Shown here one piece after another: positions 23,585 through 32,982 of a stretch of 64,000 bases of DNA (positions are counted from its first letter, which is position 1; each line of letters starts with the position of its first letter). Source of the DNA: Streptomyces griseoviridis (GTDB taxonomy: Bacteria > Actinomycetota > Actinomycetes > Streptomycetales > Streptomycetaceae). The stretch covers positions 8,681,501 to 8,745,500 of the forward strand of contig NZ_CP029078.1 of NCBI RefSeq assembly GCF_005222485.1. The letters are read 5' to 3'. The notes under the pieces were generated by a model that saw only the letters and a list, made by a program, of their open reading frames with translations, was not told the DNA's origin and ran no database searches. The position numbers were made by a program, and so were the translations under genes.

Positions 23585-25387
23585 TCACTCCGGGCGCAGC
23601 AACTGCTCCATGCCCCCGCCGGTCCGCCAGGCGCGCAGCAGCTCGTGGAAGGCCAGCGGGCCGTCCGCGTAGGTTTCGTAGTGCTCCGGCGGGTTCCCGT
23701 CGTTGTTGTAGTAGCCGGGGGTGCACCGCGCGTGGAAGGAGTGCAGGTCCACCGCCTTCTCGCGGAGGGTCGCCGCCCACTCCTCCTGCGCCCACTCGCT
23801 CGGCTCGACGCGGCGGACCCCGCGCCTGCGGGCCTCGGCGATGATCGCGGCGATGTGCACCGACTGCTCGTCGATGCCGTGCAGGTGGTTCGCCGTGCCC
23901 GCCTTCTGGAGCCTGCCCTGGTGGAAGAGGTTCGGGAAGCCGTGGGTGGTGAAGCCGTGCAGGGTGCGCGGCCCGGTCTTGGCCCAGCTCTCCAGCAGCG
24001 GGACACCCCCGCGGCCCTCGATCGGGAGGGTGTCGGAGAGCGCGCCGGTGACCACGTCGTAGCCGGTCGCGAGGACGACGCAGTCCACCTCGTAGGCGGT
24101 GTCCCCGACGACCAGCGCCGTCTCGGTCATCCGCTCCACGCCCCGGGTGCCGGCCGTGTCGACGAGGGTGACGTCGGGCCGGTTGAACATCTGCAGATAG
24201 CTGTCGCTGAACGTGGGCCGCTTGCAGAGGTAGGGGTACCAGGGCTTGAGCAGCTCGGCCGTCGCCGGGTCGTCGACCAGCGCGTCGACGCGGGCGCGCA
24301 GCTCCGCCATCTTCGCGAAGTCGGCCTGTTCGTAGGCGTGTTCACGCTCCTCGGGCGGGACGTGGGCGAACCGGTCGGTGGGGATCACCTTCTCGTGCAG
24401 GTGCCCGGTGCTGGTCCAGCCGTCGGCGACGAGGTCCTCCTCGACGGGCCGGCCCGCGAGCACCCGGGCGAAGTTCTCCTGCCGCTGACGCTGCCAGCCG
24501 GGGCGCAGCGAGGCCGCCCAGCCGGGGTCGGTGGGCCGGTTGCCGCGCACGTCGACGGAGGACGGGGTGCGCTGGAAGACGTAGAGGTGGTCGGCGGCCC
24601 CGGCGAGCCGTGGGGCGACCTGGGCTCCGGTCGCGCCGGTGCCGACGAGGGCGACGCGCTTGCCCGCGAGGCCGGTGAGCGGGCCGCCGTCCTCGCCGCC
24701 GGTGTAGGCGTGGTCCCACCGGCCGGTGTGGAACATGTGGCCGGTGAAGGTCTCGATGCCGGGGATGCCGGGCAGCCGCGCGTCACCGAACAGGCCGGTG
24801 GCCAGGATCACGTGACGGGCCCTGATCCGGTCGTCGCGGTCGGTGCGGACGGTCCACTCCGACTCGGTGTCGTCCCAGCTCAGGCCGGTGACGCGGGTCT
24901 GGAGGCAGGCCCTGTCGTAGAGCCCGAAGCGGTCGGCGACGGCGCGTGCGTGGCGCCGGATCTCCTCGCCCGGCGCGTACTTCCACGTCGGCATGGTGCC
25001 GGTCTCCTCCAGCAGCGGGAGGTAGACGTACGACTCGACGTCGCAGTGGACGCCGGGATAGCGGTTCCAGTACCAGGTGCCGCCGAAGTCGGCGCCGCGC
25101 TCGACGATCCGCACGGACTCCGCGCCCGCCTGCCGCAGCCGGGCGCCGGCCAGCAGCCCGCCGAAGCCGCCGCCCACGATCAGGGTCTCGACGCGGTCGG
25201 TGAGCGGCGCCCGGGTGAAGTCCGGGTCGGCGTAGGGGTCGGCGTCGAACGCCCCGGTGGGCGGCAGGTACTGGGCGGCGCCGTCGGGGCGCAGCCTGCG
25301 GGCGCGTTCGGCGCGGTAGCGGGCGCGCAGGGCGTCGGCCTCGGCCGGCTGGACGCGGGCGGGGGAGGGAACCGTCGGCTGGGACAT
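23585..25387 (-). CDS. Baeyer-Villiger-type flavin monooxygenase
   Basis: 600 residues. Two Rossmann motifs, GGGFGG (72-77, FAD) and VGTGATG (248-254, NADPH), flank the type I Baeyer-Villiger fingerprint FxGxxxHxxxW, here FTGHMFHTGRW (214-224). An extended N-terminal region (ADALRARYRAERARRL) matches cyclopentadecanone- and phenylacetone-type enzymes. It oxidises a ketone to an ester or lactone with O2 and NADPH. The ATG at 25387 lacks a good ribosome site, and no better start is seen. It is convergent with the propeller amidohydrolase with only 24 bases between. Substrate unknown. Confidence 0.92.
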   Translation of the reverse strand: MSQPTVPSPARVQPAEADALRARYRAERARRLRPDGAAQYLPPTGAFDADPYADPDFTRAPLTDRVETLIVGGGFGGLLAGARLRQAGAESVRIVERGADFGGTWYWNRYPGVHCDVESYVYLPLLEETGTMPTWKYAPGEEIRRHARAVADRFGLYDRACLQTRVTGLSWDDTESEWTVRTDRDDRIRARHVILATGLFGDARLPGIPGIETFTGHMFHTGRWDHAYTGGEDGGPLTGLAGKRVALVGTGATGAQVAPRLAGAADHLYVFQRTPSSVDVRGNRPTDPGWAASLRPGWQRQRQENFARVLAGRPVEEDLVADGWTSTGHLHEKVIPTDRFAHVPPEEREHAYEQADFAKMAELRARVDALVDDPATAELLKPWYPYLCKRPTFSDSYLQMFNRPDVTLVDTAGTRGVERMTETALVVGDTAYEVDCVVLATGYDVVTGALSDTLPIEGRGGVPLLESWAKTGPRTLHGFTTHGFPNLFHQGRLQKAGTANHLHGIDEQSVHIAAIIAEARRRGVRRVEPSEWAQEEWAATLREKAVDLHSFHARCTPGYYNNDGNPPEHYETYADGPLAFHELLRAWRTGGGMEQLLRPE

Positions 25388-25658
25388 GCGAGGACTGTAC
25401 TGATCGACCGGTTCGCCTGGTTCGCCCGTCTCGGCCACCAACGCCCCGTCCGTGCAGGTGAGTTGCGGCTCCGGCCCGATTCCCGGCCGCCGGTGACCGG
25501 GGGGCGTCAGGTTGACGGCGCCGGCCTAGGCGTGAGGGGCACGGACGGGGGCACACGGCGTGCGGCCGAATGCCCCACAGATCGTCAAAGAAACGCGGCT
25601 TTTGTATGTTTGTAAAGACGATGTGAGAGCACACGGTGTCCAGGAGGTAGTCAACACA

Positions 25659-25829
25659 ATGGTTCCTTTGATTCTGGTTCTTCTTCTGGCCCTGATCCTC
25701 TTCGGCGCGGGTTTCGCGCTGAAGGCCCTGTGGTGGATCGCGGTCATCGTGCTGGTGGTCTGGCTGCTCGGCTTCGTGATCAGGCCGGGCGCGGGAAGCG
25801 GCGGCAAGGGCCGCTGGTACCGCTGGTGA
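25659..25829 (+). CDS. Small hydrophobic membrane protein (Lmo0937/DUF5670-like)
   Basis: 56 residues: two membrane segments (MVPLILVLLLALILFGAGFA and ALWWIAVIVLVVWLLGFVI) then a basic Gly/Arg/Trp tail. CAGGAGGT ends 10 bases before the ATG. Such 50-60 residue hydrophobic proteins are common in Streptomyces, often near stress genes; their role is not known. The AT-rich leader at 25590-25625 contrasts with the genome and probably holds the promoter. The next gene is a PRC-barrel protein, which supports an envelope or osmotic stress setting. Confidence 0.85.
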   Translation: MVPLILVLLLALILFGAGFALKALWWIAVIVLVVWLLGFVIRPGAGSGGKGRWYRW

Positions 25830-26010
25830 CGCGAGCCGCCCACGGGAAGCGGCGCCGCCCGGCGCCGTGAGGGCGGCTCAGGACCGCGGATCGCCGCGGA
25901 TGTTGTTTGGGAAAGCCCGCCCGGGACACCCGGGCTCTGTCGCCGGAACGGACGCACGGTGCGGACCCGCACCGACCGACCGGAAGCGACCGATACACGG
26001 AGGTACCACC

Positions 26011-26424
26011 ATGACCGAGAACATCTGGGACTACCCGGCCAGCGCTGGTCACACTCCGGACGTTGACCTGACGGGTTACAAGGTCGAGGCCACCGACGGC
26101 CACATCGGCAAGGTCGACAAGCACTCCAACGACGTGGGGTCGCAGTACATCGTCGTCGACACCGGTGTCTGGATCTTCGGCAAGGACGTCCTGCTCCCCG
26201 CGGGCACCGTCGTCGGGATCGACGCGGAGTCCAAGACGGTGCAGGTGGCGCGCACCAAGGACGAGATCAAGAGCGCGCCGGAGTTCGACAAGGACAAGCA
26301 CCTGGGCGACGCCGGCTACCACGACCAGGTCGGCACCCACTACGGGACCACCCATTCGGGCGGCGCCGCGACCCCCGGCACGCCGGGCGCGGACCCCTCG
26401 ACGCTGGGTCGCCCGATGATCTGA
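26011..26424 (+). CDS. PRC-barrel domain protein
   Basis: 137 residues, soluble. The PRC-barrel fold covers about residues 17-85 (YKVEATDGHIGKVDKHSND, YIVVDTGVWIFGKDVLLPAG, VVGIDAESKTVQVARTK), followed by EIKSAPEFDKDKHL and a flexible Gly/Thr tail. GGAGG lies 7 bases before the ATG. These proteins accumulate under osmotic or stationary-phase stress in actinobacteria. Upstream, GTTT at 25905-25908 and GGGACA at 25923-25928 with 14 bases between resemble, imperfectly, a Streptomyces SigB-type promoter. A perfect 16-bp hairpin follows the gene. Confidence 0.88.
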   Translation: MTENIWDYPASAGHTPDVDLTGYKVEATDGHIGKVDKHSNDVGSQYIVVDTGVWIFGKDVLLPAGTVVGIDAESKTVQVARTKDEIKSAPEFDKDKHLGDAGYHDQVGTHYGTTHSGGAATPGTPGADPSTLGRPMI

Positions 26425-26449
26425 GCGTTCCCCGCTCACCTTCGGGTGC

Positions 26450-26486
26450 GGCCGGGGCGGACCGCGCACAGCGGTCCGCCCCGGCC
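26450..26486. terminator. 16-bp perfect hairpin, bidirectional terminator
   Basis: GGCCGGGGCGGACCGC (26450-26465) pairs with 26471-26486 around GCACA, between the convergent PRC-barrel and oxidoreductase genes. Confidence 0.88.
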
Positions 26487-26532
26487 TCGTCGTGTCCGCG
26501 GCGCCCCGCGGGCGGGCGCGGGGCGAGGCCGC

Positions 26533-27834
26533 TCACGGACGCGGGTCCCGTGCCTCGCCCCCCGCGCCGCGGCCGGCCTCGGCGACGGCCTGATGGCCAC
26601 CGAGCGGACGGGGCGCCGGACCGGCCTGGTGGTGGTCGAAGTAGGCGAGGAGCGCCGGGTCGAGCGCGGGCACGTCGACGGGTGTCCCGTGCGCGCGCAG
26701 CGAGGTCGTCGCCGCGGCGGCGGCCGCCACCGCCTCCCTGGCCGCCACCGGCGAGGTCTCCGTCGGGCCGCCGGCCGCGGCGAACCGCAGGAACTCCTCG
26801 ACCAGCGACCGGTCGGCGCCCCCGTGCAGGCCCTCGGCGGCCGCCGCGACCGGGACGACCAGATCGGCGTCGTCGCGGAAACCGGAGCGGTGCCGGTTCC
26901 AGACCTTGATGGTGGCCGGGTCGCCGTCGATGCCGTCGCCGAAGTTCTCCAGCCGGCCCTCGTCCCCGATGACGGTGTAGTTGCGCCAGTAGTCGGGCGT
27001 GAAGTGGCACTGCTGGTAACTGGTCAGCACCCCGTTGTCCAGCCGCCCCAGCATCATGCTGAGGTCCTCCACGTCGATGACCGGGTTGAGGTCGCGCAGC
27101 TTCGACGGCGGCCAGATCTCCGGGTCGAACCAGTCGGGCATCCGCTCGTGCTCGGGCGGCGCCTGCTCCGCCCGGCGCGGATTGCCGCCGTAGACCGCGA
27201 GGGTGCCCTGCGCGACGACGTTGCGGGTGTAGCCGCCCGCGAGCCAGTGCATGACGTCGAGGTCGTGCGCGCCCTTCTGCAGGAGCAGCCCGGTGGTGCG
27301 GGCCCGTTCGGCGTGCCAGTCCTTGAAGTAGAAGTCGCCGCCGTGCCCGACGAAGTGCCGGCACCACACCGCGCGCACCCTGCCGATCGCCCCGGTGTCG
27401 ATCAGCGCGCGCACCTGCCGCAGCATCGGCAGGTGCCGCAGGTTGTGCCCCACGTACAGGCGGGTGCGGGTGCGGAAGGCGGCCGACAGCAGCGCGTCGC
27501 AGTCGGCGAGGGTGATCGCGAGCGGCTTCTCCACGAACACCGCGATCCCGGCCTCAAGGAAGAACAGCGCGGGCTGGGTGTGCAGATCGTCGGGGGTGAG
27601 GACGAACACCGCGTCCAGGTCGTCGTCGAGCATCTCCTCGTACCGCTCGCGGACGGTGACGTCGGCGCCGAACAGCCGGCGGGCGTCGCCTTGGCCCCTG
27701 GGGCTCGGGTCGGCGCAGGACACGACCCGGGCGAGCCCCGGCCGGTTCGCGAGCGTGGCCAGGTCGGCGCGCTGTCCGACTCCGACCACCCCGACGCGCA
27801 GTTCGCGTTCCTGGGGCTCGGCACGGTCGTCCAT
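26533..27834 (-). CDS. Gfo/Idh/MocA-family oxidoreductase
   Basis: 433 residues. N-terminal Rossmann start ELRVGVVGVGQRADLATLAN, the EKP motif in FVEKPLAITLADCD with the Lys expected in catalysis, then the alpha/beta substrate domain containing GLLLQKGAHDLDVMHWL (conserved His/Asp). NAD(P)-dependent oxidation or epimerisation of a sugar, inositol or its derivative. It lies 65 bases after the ROK regulator gene on the same strand, with GAGAGGA before the ATG, and is likely part of that transcript. It probably processes the sugar imported and released by the GH36/ABC genes upstream. Substrate not known. Confidence 0.9.
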   Translation of the reverse strand: MDDRAEPQERELRVGVVGVGQRADLATLANRPGLARVVSCADPSPRGQGDARRLFGADVTVRERYEEMLDDDLDAVFVLTPDDLHTQPALFFLEAGIAVFVEKPLAITLADCDALLSAAFRTRTRLYVGHNLRHLPMLRQVRALIDTGAIGRVRAVWCRHFVGHGGDFYFKDWHAERARTTGLLLQKGAHDLDVMHWLAGGYTRNVVAQGTLAVYGGNPRRAEQAPPEHERMPDWFDPEIWPPSKLRDLNPVIDVEDLSMMLGRLDNGVLTSYQQCHFTPDYWRNYTVIGDEGRLENFGDGIDGDPATIKVWNRHRSGFRDDADLVVPVAAAAEGLHGGADRSLVEEFLRFAAAGGPTETSPVAAREAVAAAAAATTSLRAHGTPVDVPALDPALLAYFDHHQAGPAPRPLGGHQAVAEAGRGAGGEARDPRP

Positions 27835-27899
27835 GGGTGAGGGTCCTCTCTCGTGGTGCGGCGCGCTGCGGGACGCGGTCGGTCCCGGCGGCCTGACGG

Positions 27900-29057
27900 T
27901 CAGCGGCGCGGAGCCGTGGGGGCCGCGAGCCCGTCGCTGAGCAGGCGGCTGTCGACCTCGTCGAGGGCCAGCCGCACACCGCCCAGGGCCACGCTCTCGT
28001 CGCCGAGCGTGGAGGCGCGCAGCTCGGGCAGCCGCAGGCAGTGTTTGGTGAGTTCCTGGCGCAGTGGTTCGAGGACCACGTCCGCCGAGCGGGAGAAGCC
28101 GCCGCCGTACACCACGACCTGCGGGTCCAGGGCGAGGACCAGCGCGGCGACGCCGATGGCGAGGTCGCGGGTGTAGCGGCGGACGGCGGTGCGCGCGTCC
28201 CGGTCGCCGTCCCTGGCCGCCTGGAACACCCAGGCCGCCGCCTCGCCGGGCGCCGCACTCGCGGGCACCCCCGGGCAGGACTCCAGGTGACCGGGCGCGT
28301 TCAGCCAGCGGACGGCCTTGAGGGCGCCGATCTCGCCCGCCGCGCCGCCGTGGCCCCGGCGCAGGGTGCCGTCCAGGATCAGGCCGGCGCCGGTGCGCAG
28401 ACCGGCGAGCAGGAAGACGATGTCGTCGGCGTCCGGCGCGACCCCCTTCCAGCGTTCGGCGACGGCGGCCAGCTTGCAGTCGTTCTCCACCTGGATCGGG
28501 CAGGAGAACCGGGTGCCGAGGTGGGCGACGGGATCGGCCGCGTTCCAGCCGGGCAGCGGGGTGAACAGCGAGGTCCGGCCGCTGGCGTCGACCGGTCCCG
28601 TCACCCCCGCGGTGACCGCCCAGATGTCGTCGGGCGTCATCCCGGCGCCCGCCAGCACCTCGTCGATCACCTCGTCGACGGCCGCGAGCCGCGCCTGCGC
28701 GTCCGCCTCGGGATCGGCCGGGCGGCGCACGGTGCGGACGAGGTTGCCCTCCAGGTCGCTGAGCATGACGAGGATCTTGTGGACCCCGATGTCGATGCCC
28801 AGCACATGACCGGCGTCGGCGCGGAAGCGGAAGCGGCGGGCCGGGCGCCCCACCACACTGTTGGCGCCCGGCTCCTCCACCTCCGCCCAGCCGTCCGCGA
28901 CCAGGGACTGCACCAGCACATCGACGGCGGGCCGGGACAGACCGGCCCGGCCCGCGAGTTCGGTCACCGTGGAGGGCGCGTTGCCGCGCAGCGCCCACAC
29001 GATGGACAGCTGGTTCATCTCGCGCATCCGGGACAGATCCGTTCCGGTCGTCGCCAT
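27900..29057 (-). CDS. ROK-family transcriptional regulator
   Basis: 385 residues. N-terminal winged helix-turn-helix (RMREMNQLSIVWALRGNAPSTVTELAGRAGLSRPAVDVLVQSL), then the ROK kinase-like domain: VLGIDIGVHKILVMLSDLEG, VTAGVTGPVD, GRTSLFTPLPGWN, LAGLRTGAGLILDG and AGEIG. The zinc site normal in this family (GH ... CxCGxxGCxE) is degraded: the His of EIGH is replaced (EIGALK) and only one Cys remains (LESCPG). So it probably senses ligand without zinc. The ATG is preceded by AGGGAGC. The same 13-bp motif lies before its own promoter and before the galactoside ABC operon, making it the likely local repressor. Confidence 0.9.
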   Translation of the reverse strand: MATTGTDLSRMREMNQLSIVWALRGNAPSTVTELAGRAGLSRPAVDVLVQSLVADGWAEVEEPGANSVVGRPARRFRFRADAGHVLGIDIGVHKILVMLSDLEGNLVRTVRRPADPEADAQARLAAVDEVIDEVLAGAGMTPDDIWAVTAGVTGPVDASGRTSLFTPLPGWNAADPVAHLGTRFSCPIQVENDCKLAAVAERWKGVAPDADDIVFLLAGLRTGAGLILDGTLRRGHGGAAGEIGALKAVRWLNAPGHLESCPGVPASAAPGEAAAWVFQAARDGDRDARTAVRRYTRDLAIGVAALVLALDPQVVVYGGGFSRSADVVLEPLRQELTKHCLRLPELRASTLGDESVALGGVRLALDEVDSRLLSDGLAAPTAPRR

Positions 29058-29094
29058 CTGGTGCTCCCTGAAGGGGGCGGGTCCCCGCCGCTGG

Positions 29095-29107
29095 ATATTG
29101 CTGAGCA
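29095..29107. promoter_or_regulatory. Putative ROK operator, copy 1
   Basis: ATATTGCTGAGCA, 38-50 bases upstream of the ROK start, in an AT-rich pocket (29094-29120). It matches the site before the ABC operon at 12 of 13 positions. Confidence 0.6.
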
Positions 29108-29147
29108 GTTTACTAATTCATGGCCTTGGCCGTATCGGCATTCCGGC

Positions 29148-30647
29148 TCAGGCGATGGGGTAGCGCTGCTCCGACTCGGGCTCGACGGCCGGCCCGAAAT
29201 CGACCTCCCGTCCGTCGAGCGTGTAGCGGTAGCGGCTCAGCCGGCGCACCTGCGGTCGGGCGGCCAAGTAGCGGGTCATCTCCTCCAGTTCGTCGGGGTG
29301 CAGCCAGCCGGGCGGGTCCGAGACGGCCCGGAAACCGCAGATGTCGGCGAGGTCGCGCAGCCACCGCTGCTGCTGCTCGGTGAGCAGGTTGAGACGGCTG
29401 CGGAAGTAGACGACGTCCGGGTCCACCTCGAGCAGCGGGGACTGCCACAGCCGGTGCACGGTGTTGACGACGGCGTTGCGGGCCAGGGCGTCCGAGGGGT
29501 CCTGGGTCGCGTAGTGCTCCCACAGCGGCGCCACGTCGGGGCCGCTGCGGATGCCGTCGACCAGGCCGAGCGAGGGCAGCAGCGGGGCGCCGCTGCCGAG
29601 CAGGTAGGCGTCGGGGCCCGCCTCCTCGCGGATGATCCGCAGGCCGAGCCGGTACGCCTCCTCGCGGCCGAGGTCCTCGGCGCGCGCCCCGACAGCCGTG
29701 CCCGCGCCGATGAAGTCGAGCTTGAGGTAGGTGAACCCCCACTCCCGGGTGACCCGGCGGATGGTCTCGCGCAGATGGTCCTGCGCCGCCGGGTGGGTGA
29801 GGTCGAGGGCCCAGTAGCCGGTGCCCCAGTTGTGGCCCGCGACCACCGGCTCGCCGTGCTCGTCGCGCAGCAGCAGCTCGGGCCGGTGCCGGGCGGTCTC
29901 GGACTCGGGGTGGAGGATGAACGGGGCGATCCACAGGCCGGGCCGCAGCCCGGCGTCCGTGATCCGGTCGGCCAGCGCCTTCATCCCGGACGGGAATTTG
30001 GCGTTGGCCTCCCAGTCGCCCACGGCCAGCTCCCAGCCGTCGTCGACCTGGACGACGTCGAAGGGCAGGCCGCGCAGGGCGGCGATGTCCTTGGTGAGCT
30101 GCTGTTCGGTGATGTTCTCGTAGTACGCGTACCAGCTGCACCACACGTTGCCGGCCCGCTTGTCGCTGCGGCCGAGCCGTTCGGCGAGGTGCCGGGCGTA
30201 GGCGCCGAACACCTCCTCCTCGCTGCCGAGGGCGAGGAACCACGGTGCGTCGCCGCGCTCGGACCACCCGGCGAGGGTGTCGCGGTCCGCGGTGAGCCGC
30301 GGCACGTCCAGGCCGAGCGAGCCGAGCAGCAGCACCTGTCCGTCGGCGCCCTGGAGGGCGGCCACGGCGGACGAGTGGTGACGGGCCGGGTCGTCCCAGA
30401 CGGTGTCATCGGCGGTGAGACGGCGTTCGGCGCTCTCGATCCGCAGCGGGCTGTCGGACAGGCGACGCCAGCCGCAGGGGCTCCAGGAGTTGTGCCCGTG
30501 CCGGTAGAACAACGCGTCGCCCAGACCGTGCAGGACGGCCACGCGGCCGGGGGGCAGCAACAGTCCGCCGTCGACGACCTGGGGCGGGGCGTCGTCCTCG
30601 AGGGAGAGGGCGAGGGTGCGACCGCCGAGGTCTGCGAGCTGGGCCAT
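29148..30647 (-). CDS. Alpha-galactosidase-like glycosidase, GH36
   Basis: 499 residues, no signal peptide, so it acts on imported oligosaccharide. The clan-D TIM barrel is clear: WCSWYAYYENITEQQLTKDI, FDVVQVDDGWE, GLRPGLWIAPF, TYLKLDFIGAG with nucleophile Asp311, and DGIRSGPDV with the acid Asp371. It is shorter than classical tetrameric GH36 enzymes (about 700 residues) because the N-terminal beta-supersandwich is small. AAGGAG precedes the ATG. It is the fourth gene of an operon with two permeases and a binding lipoprotein, 44 bases after the binding-protein gene. Alpha-galactoside or related sugar is the likely substrate. Confidence 0.9.
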   Translation of the reverse strand: MAQLADLGGRTLALSLEDDAPPQVVDGGLLLPPGRVAVLHGLGDALFYRHGHNSWSPCGWRRLSDSPLRIESAERRLTADDTVWDDPARHHSSAVAALQGADGQVLLLGSLGLDVPRLTADRDTLAGWSERGDAPWFLALGSEEEVFGAYARHLAERLGRSDKRAGNVWCSWYAYYENITEQQLTKDIAALRGLPFDVVQVDDGWELAVGDWEANAKFPSGMKALADRITDAGLRPGLWIAPFILHPESETARHRPELLLRDEHGEPVVAGHNWGTGYWALDLTHPAAQDHLRETIRRVTREWGFTYLKLDFIGAGTAVGARAEDLGREEAYRLGLRIIREEAGPDAYLLGSGAPLLPSLGLVDGIRSGPDVAPLWEHYATQDPSDALARNAVVNTVHRLWQSPLLEVDPDVVYFRSRLNLLTEQQQRWLRDLADICGFRAVSDPPGWLHPDELEEMTRYLAARPQVRRLSRYRYTLDGREVDFGPAVEPESEQRYPIA

Positions 30648-30691
30648 GGAACTCCTTGCGTGTGTGGGGAGTGGGACCGCCGGTGGGGCGG

Positions 30692-32044
30692 CTACTTGAA
30701 GAGACCGTTGACCTTGTCGTTGACCGACTTCAGGGCGGCCTCCGGCTTTGCCTGCCCGAGGATCGCCGACTGGATGGCGTCCTGGACGAGCGGGTTGATC
30801 TCGGTGCCGTGCTCGGTGACCGGCAGCTGGAAGGTGCCGCCCTTCGTGGTCGTCGAGTCGGTGAAGGCGCTCACGTCGTGGCCCTTGGCCTGATGGGCGG
30901 CGAGTGCCTTCTGGGTGCCGGACTTGAGGGCCGGGAAGACGACGGCCCGCTCACCGACGAGGTTCTGGCACTCGGGGGAGGCGAGGAACTTGACCCACTT
31001 CCACGCCTGTTCCTTGTGCTCGGTGCCGGCGTAGATGGCGTCGGAGAGGCCGTTGATGGCGCTCTTGCGCCCGACCGGGCCGGTCGGCAGCGGCGCGAAC
31101 GCGAACTTCTGCTTCGCCTTCGGGTCGGTGAAGGTGGAGATGGTCCAGGACCCCGCGACCATGATCGCGCCCTTGCCCGCGGCCAGCAGCTCGGAGTTGG
31201 CCACCGAGGACTGCTTGTCGAAGCGGGGCGAGTAGCCCTTGTCGATGAGGTGCTTGAACCAGGCGATGGTCTCGGCGAGCTTGGGGTCGTCGTACTTGTA
31301 GTGGGTGCCCCACGGGTTCTTGTCGAGGTAGGTGAAGCCGTTGGAGGCGGCCAGGTCGCCCCAGCCGTTCTGGCCCTGGGAGCCGTCGGCCCACTCGGGC
31401 AGGAACCCGTACGTCGCCACCTTGGTCTTGTCGAAGTCCGGGTCGAGGCCGTTGCGGCCCTTGGTGTCGACGGTGGCCTTGGCGATGGTCTTCTCGAACG
31501 TGCCGCCGTCGGACGGATTCCAGGTCAGGTCGGACAGCGCGGCGGCGTCCACCCCCTGCTTCTTCAGCTGGGTGGTGTTGTAGGCGAGCGCCATGGTGTC
31601 CCAGTCCTTGGGCAGCCCGTAGCGCTTGCCGTCCTTGACCCAGGTCTCGGTGAGCCCGTCCTGGTAGGCGGAGAGGTCCACCTTGTCGCGGTCCACCAGG
31701 GGCTGCAGGTCGAGGAGCTGGTTGCTGGTGGCGAACTGCGGGTAGTACGACGCCTGGTTCGTCCAGACGTCGGGGGCGTCGCCCGAGGTGAGCTGGGTGG
31801 TGAGGTTCTGCCAGTACTGCGCCCACGCGGTCTGGGTGATCTTGACGGTGATGTCGGGGTTGGCCTTCTGGAAGGCCGTCGCGCACTCCTGGTAGGCGGG
31901 CAGCTGGCGGTCGTCCCACAGCCAGTAGTCGAGGGTCGTGCGGCCGCCGGCGCTGTCGTCGCCCGAGCCTGAGCAGGAGACGAGGGAGACGGTGGCGGAC
32001 AGACAGAGCAGAGCGGCGCCGATGCGCAGGTGCTTGGAACTCAT
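30692..32044 (-). CDS. Sugar ABC transporter substrate-binding lipoprotein (family 1)
   Basis: 450 residues. Lipoprotein signal with lipobox LVSC (Cys near residue 24), then a Ser/Gly linker and a family-1 binding-protein body (TLDYWLWDDRQLPAYQECAT, APDVWTNQASYYPQ, AAGKGAIMVAGSWTISTF). Trp-rich strands suggest an oligosaccharide ligand. It is anchored outside the membrane and hands substrate to the two upstream-encoded permeases. No ATPase gene is in the operon; Streptomyces sugar importers usually share the MsiK ATPase. Confidence 0.93.
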   Translation of the reverse strand: MSSKHLRIGAALLCLSATVSLVSCSGSGDDSAGGRTTLDYWLWDDRQLPAYQECATAFQKANPDITVKITQTAWAQYWQNLTTQLTSGDAPDVWTNQASYYPQFATSNQLLDLQPLVDRDKVDLSAYQDGLTETWVKDGKRYGLPKDWDTMALAYNTTQLKKQGVDAAALSDLTWNPSDGGTFEKTIAKATVDTKGRNGLDPDFDKTKVATYGFLPEWADGSQGQNGWGDLAASNGFTYLDKNPWGTHYKYDDPKLAETIAWFKHLIDKGYSPRFDKQSSVANSELLAAGKGAIMVAGSWTISTFTDPKAKQKFAFAPLPTGPVGRKSAINGLSDAIYAGTEHKEQAWKWVKFLASPECQNLVGERAVVFPALKSGTQKALAAHQAKGHDVSAFTDSTTTKGGTFQLPVTEHGTEINPLVQDAIQSAILGQAKPEAALKSVNDKVNGLFK

Positions 32045-32077
32045 CGCGGGACCTCTTTGGCGGGTGCGGTAAGGGAG

Positions 32078-32968
32078 TTACTTGATGCCGGTGAAGTTGA
32101 GCGACTCGACCAGACGGCGGCCGAGCACGATCAGCAGCACGAGAACGGGGAGGACCGAGAGCGTCGAACCGGCCATCAGACCGGTCCAGTCGGGCTGGGT
32201 GTTGGGCGACTGCTGCTGGAAGATGCCGAGCGCCACGGTCAGCACCCGGGTCTGGTCCTCACGGCCGGTCAGCAGCGGCCACAGGTAGTCCTTCCAGGAC
32301 CACACCGTGGTGGTGAGCCCGATGGTGATCAGCGGGCCGCGGCTCATCGGCATCACGATCCGCCAGAAAATGCCCCAGGCGCCGACGCCGTCGAGGGTGG
32401 CCGCCTCCTCCACGTCACGGGGGATCGACAGGAAGAACTGCCGCAGGAAGAAGACCGCGAACGGCGTCATCAGCACGCTCGGGGCGACCATGCCGGCGAA
32501 GGTGTTCAGCAGGCCGAGGTTCTTCACGAGGACGAAGTTCGGCAGCACGGTGAAGATCGGCGGCACCATCAGCGCGGCGATCAGCACCCCGAAGACCAGG
32601 TCCCGGCCGGGGAAGCGCAGCCGGGCGAAGGCGTAGCCCGCCATCGCGCAGAACAGCGTCTGGAGGACGGCGATCAGACCGCTGTAGACGACGGAGTTGA
32701 GCAGGTAGCGCAGGAAGTCCACCTGGGCGCCCGAGCCGCCGGCCGCCCGCGCCTCCTCCTCGCTGGTCAGGCCGAGCACCCGCAGGAAGTTGATCATCGT
32801 GGGGTGGTCGGGGACCAGCCCGGTGGAGTCGGAGTAGATGTCGGCGGCCGGGGTGAGGGAGGTGCGGATCATCCAGTAGAACGGGAACACGGTCAGCAGC
32901 AGCGCGATGCCGAGCAGCGTCCACGCCACGATCCGGCCGGCGGAGAGCTTGGTACGAGGGCGGTTCAT
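32078..32968 (-). CDS. Sugar ABC permease, MalG-type
   Basis: 296 residues with six membrane helices. The EAA loop for the ATPase is EEAATLDGVGAWGIFWRIVMPMS. The start at 32968 follows GAGGAGG by 7 bases; an ATG at 32983 that touches the upstream TGA lacks a ribosome site. The N-terminal RIVAWTLLGIALLLTVFPFYWM and the region through SLTPAADIY are typical of the second permease of family-1 sugar importers. Confidence 0.92.
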   Translation of the reverse strand: MNRPRTKLSAGRIVAWTLLGIALLLTVFPFYWMIRTSLTPAADIYSDSTGLVPDHPTMINFLRVLGLTSEEEARAAGGSGAQVDFLRYLLNSVVYSGLIAVLQTLFCAMAGYAFARLRFPGRDLVFGVLIAALMVPPIFTVLPNFVLVKNLGLLNTFAGMVAPSVLMTPFAVFFLRQFFLSIPRDVEEAATLDGVGAWGIFWRIVMPMSRGPLITIGLTTTVWSWKDYLWPLLTGREDQTRVLTVALGIFQQQSPNTQPDWTGLMAGSTLSVLPVLVLLIVLGRRLVESLNFTGIK

Positions 32969-32982
32969 GGGGTGCCTCCTCA

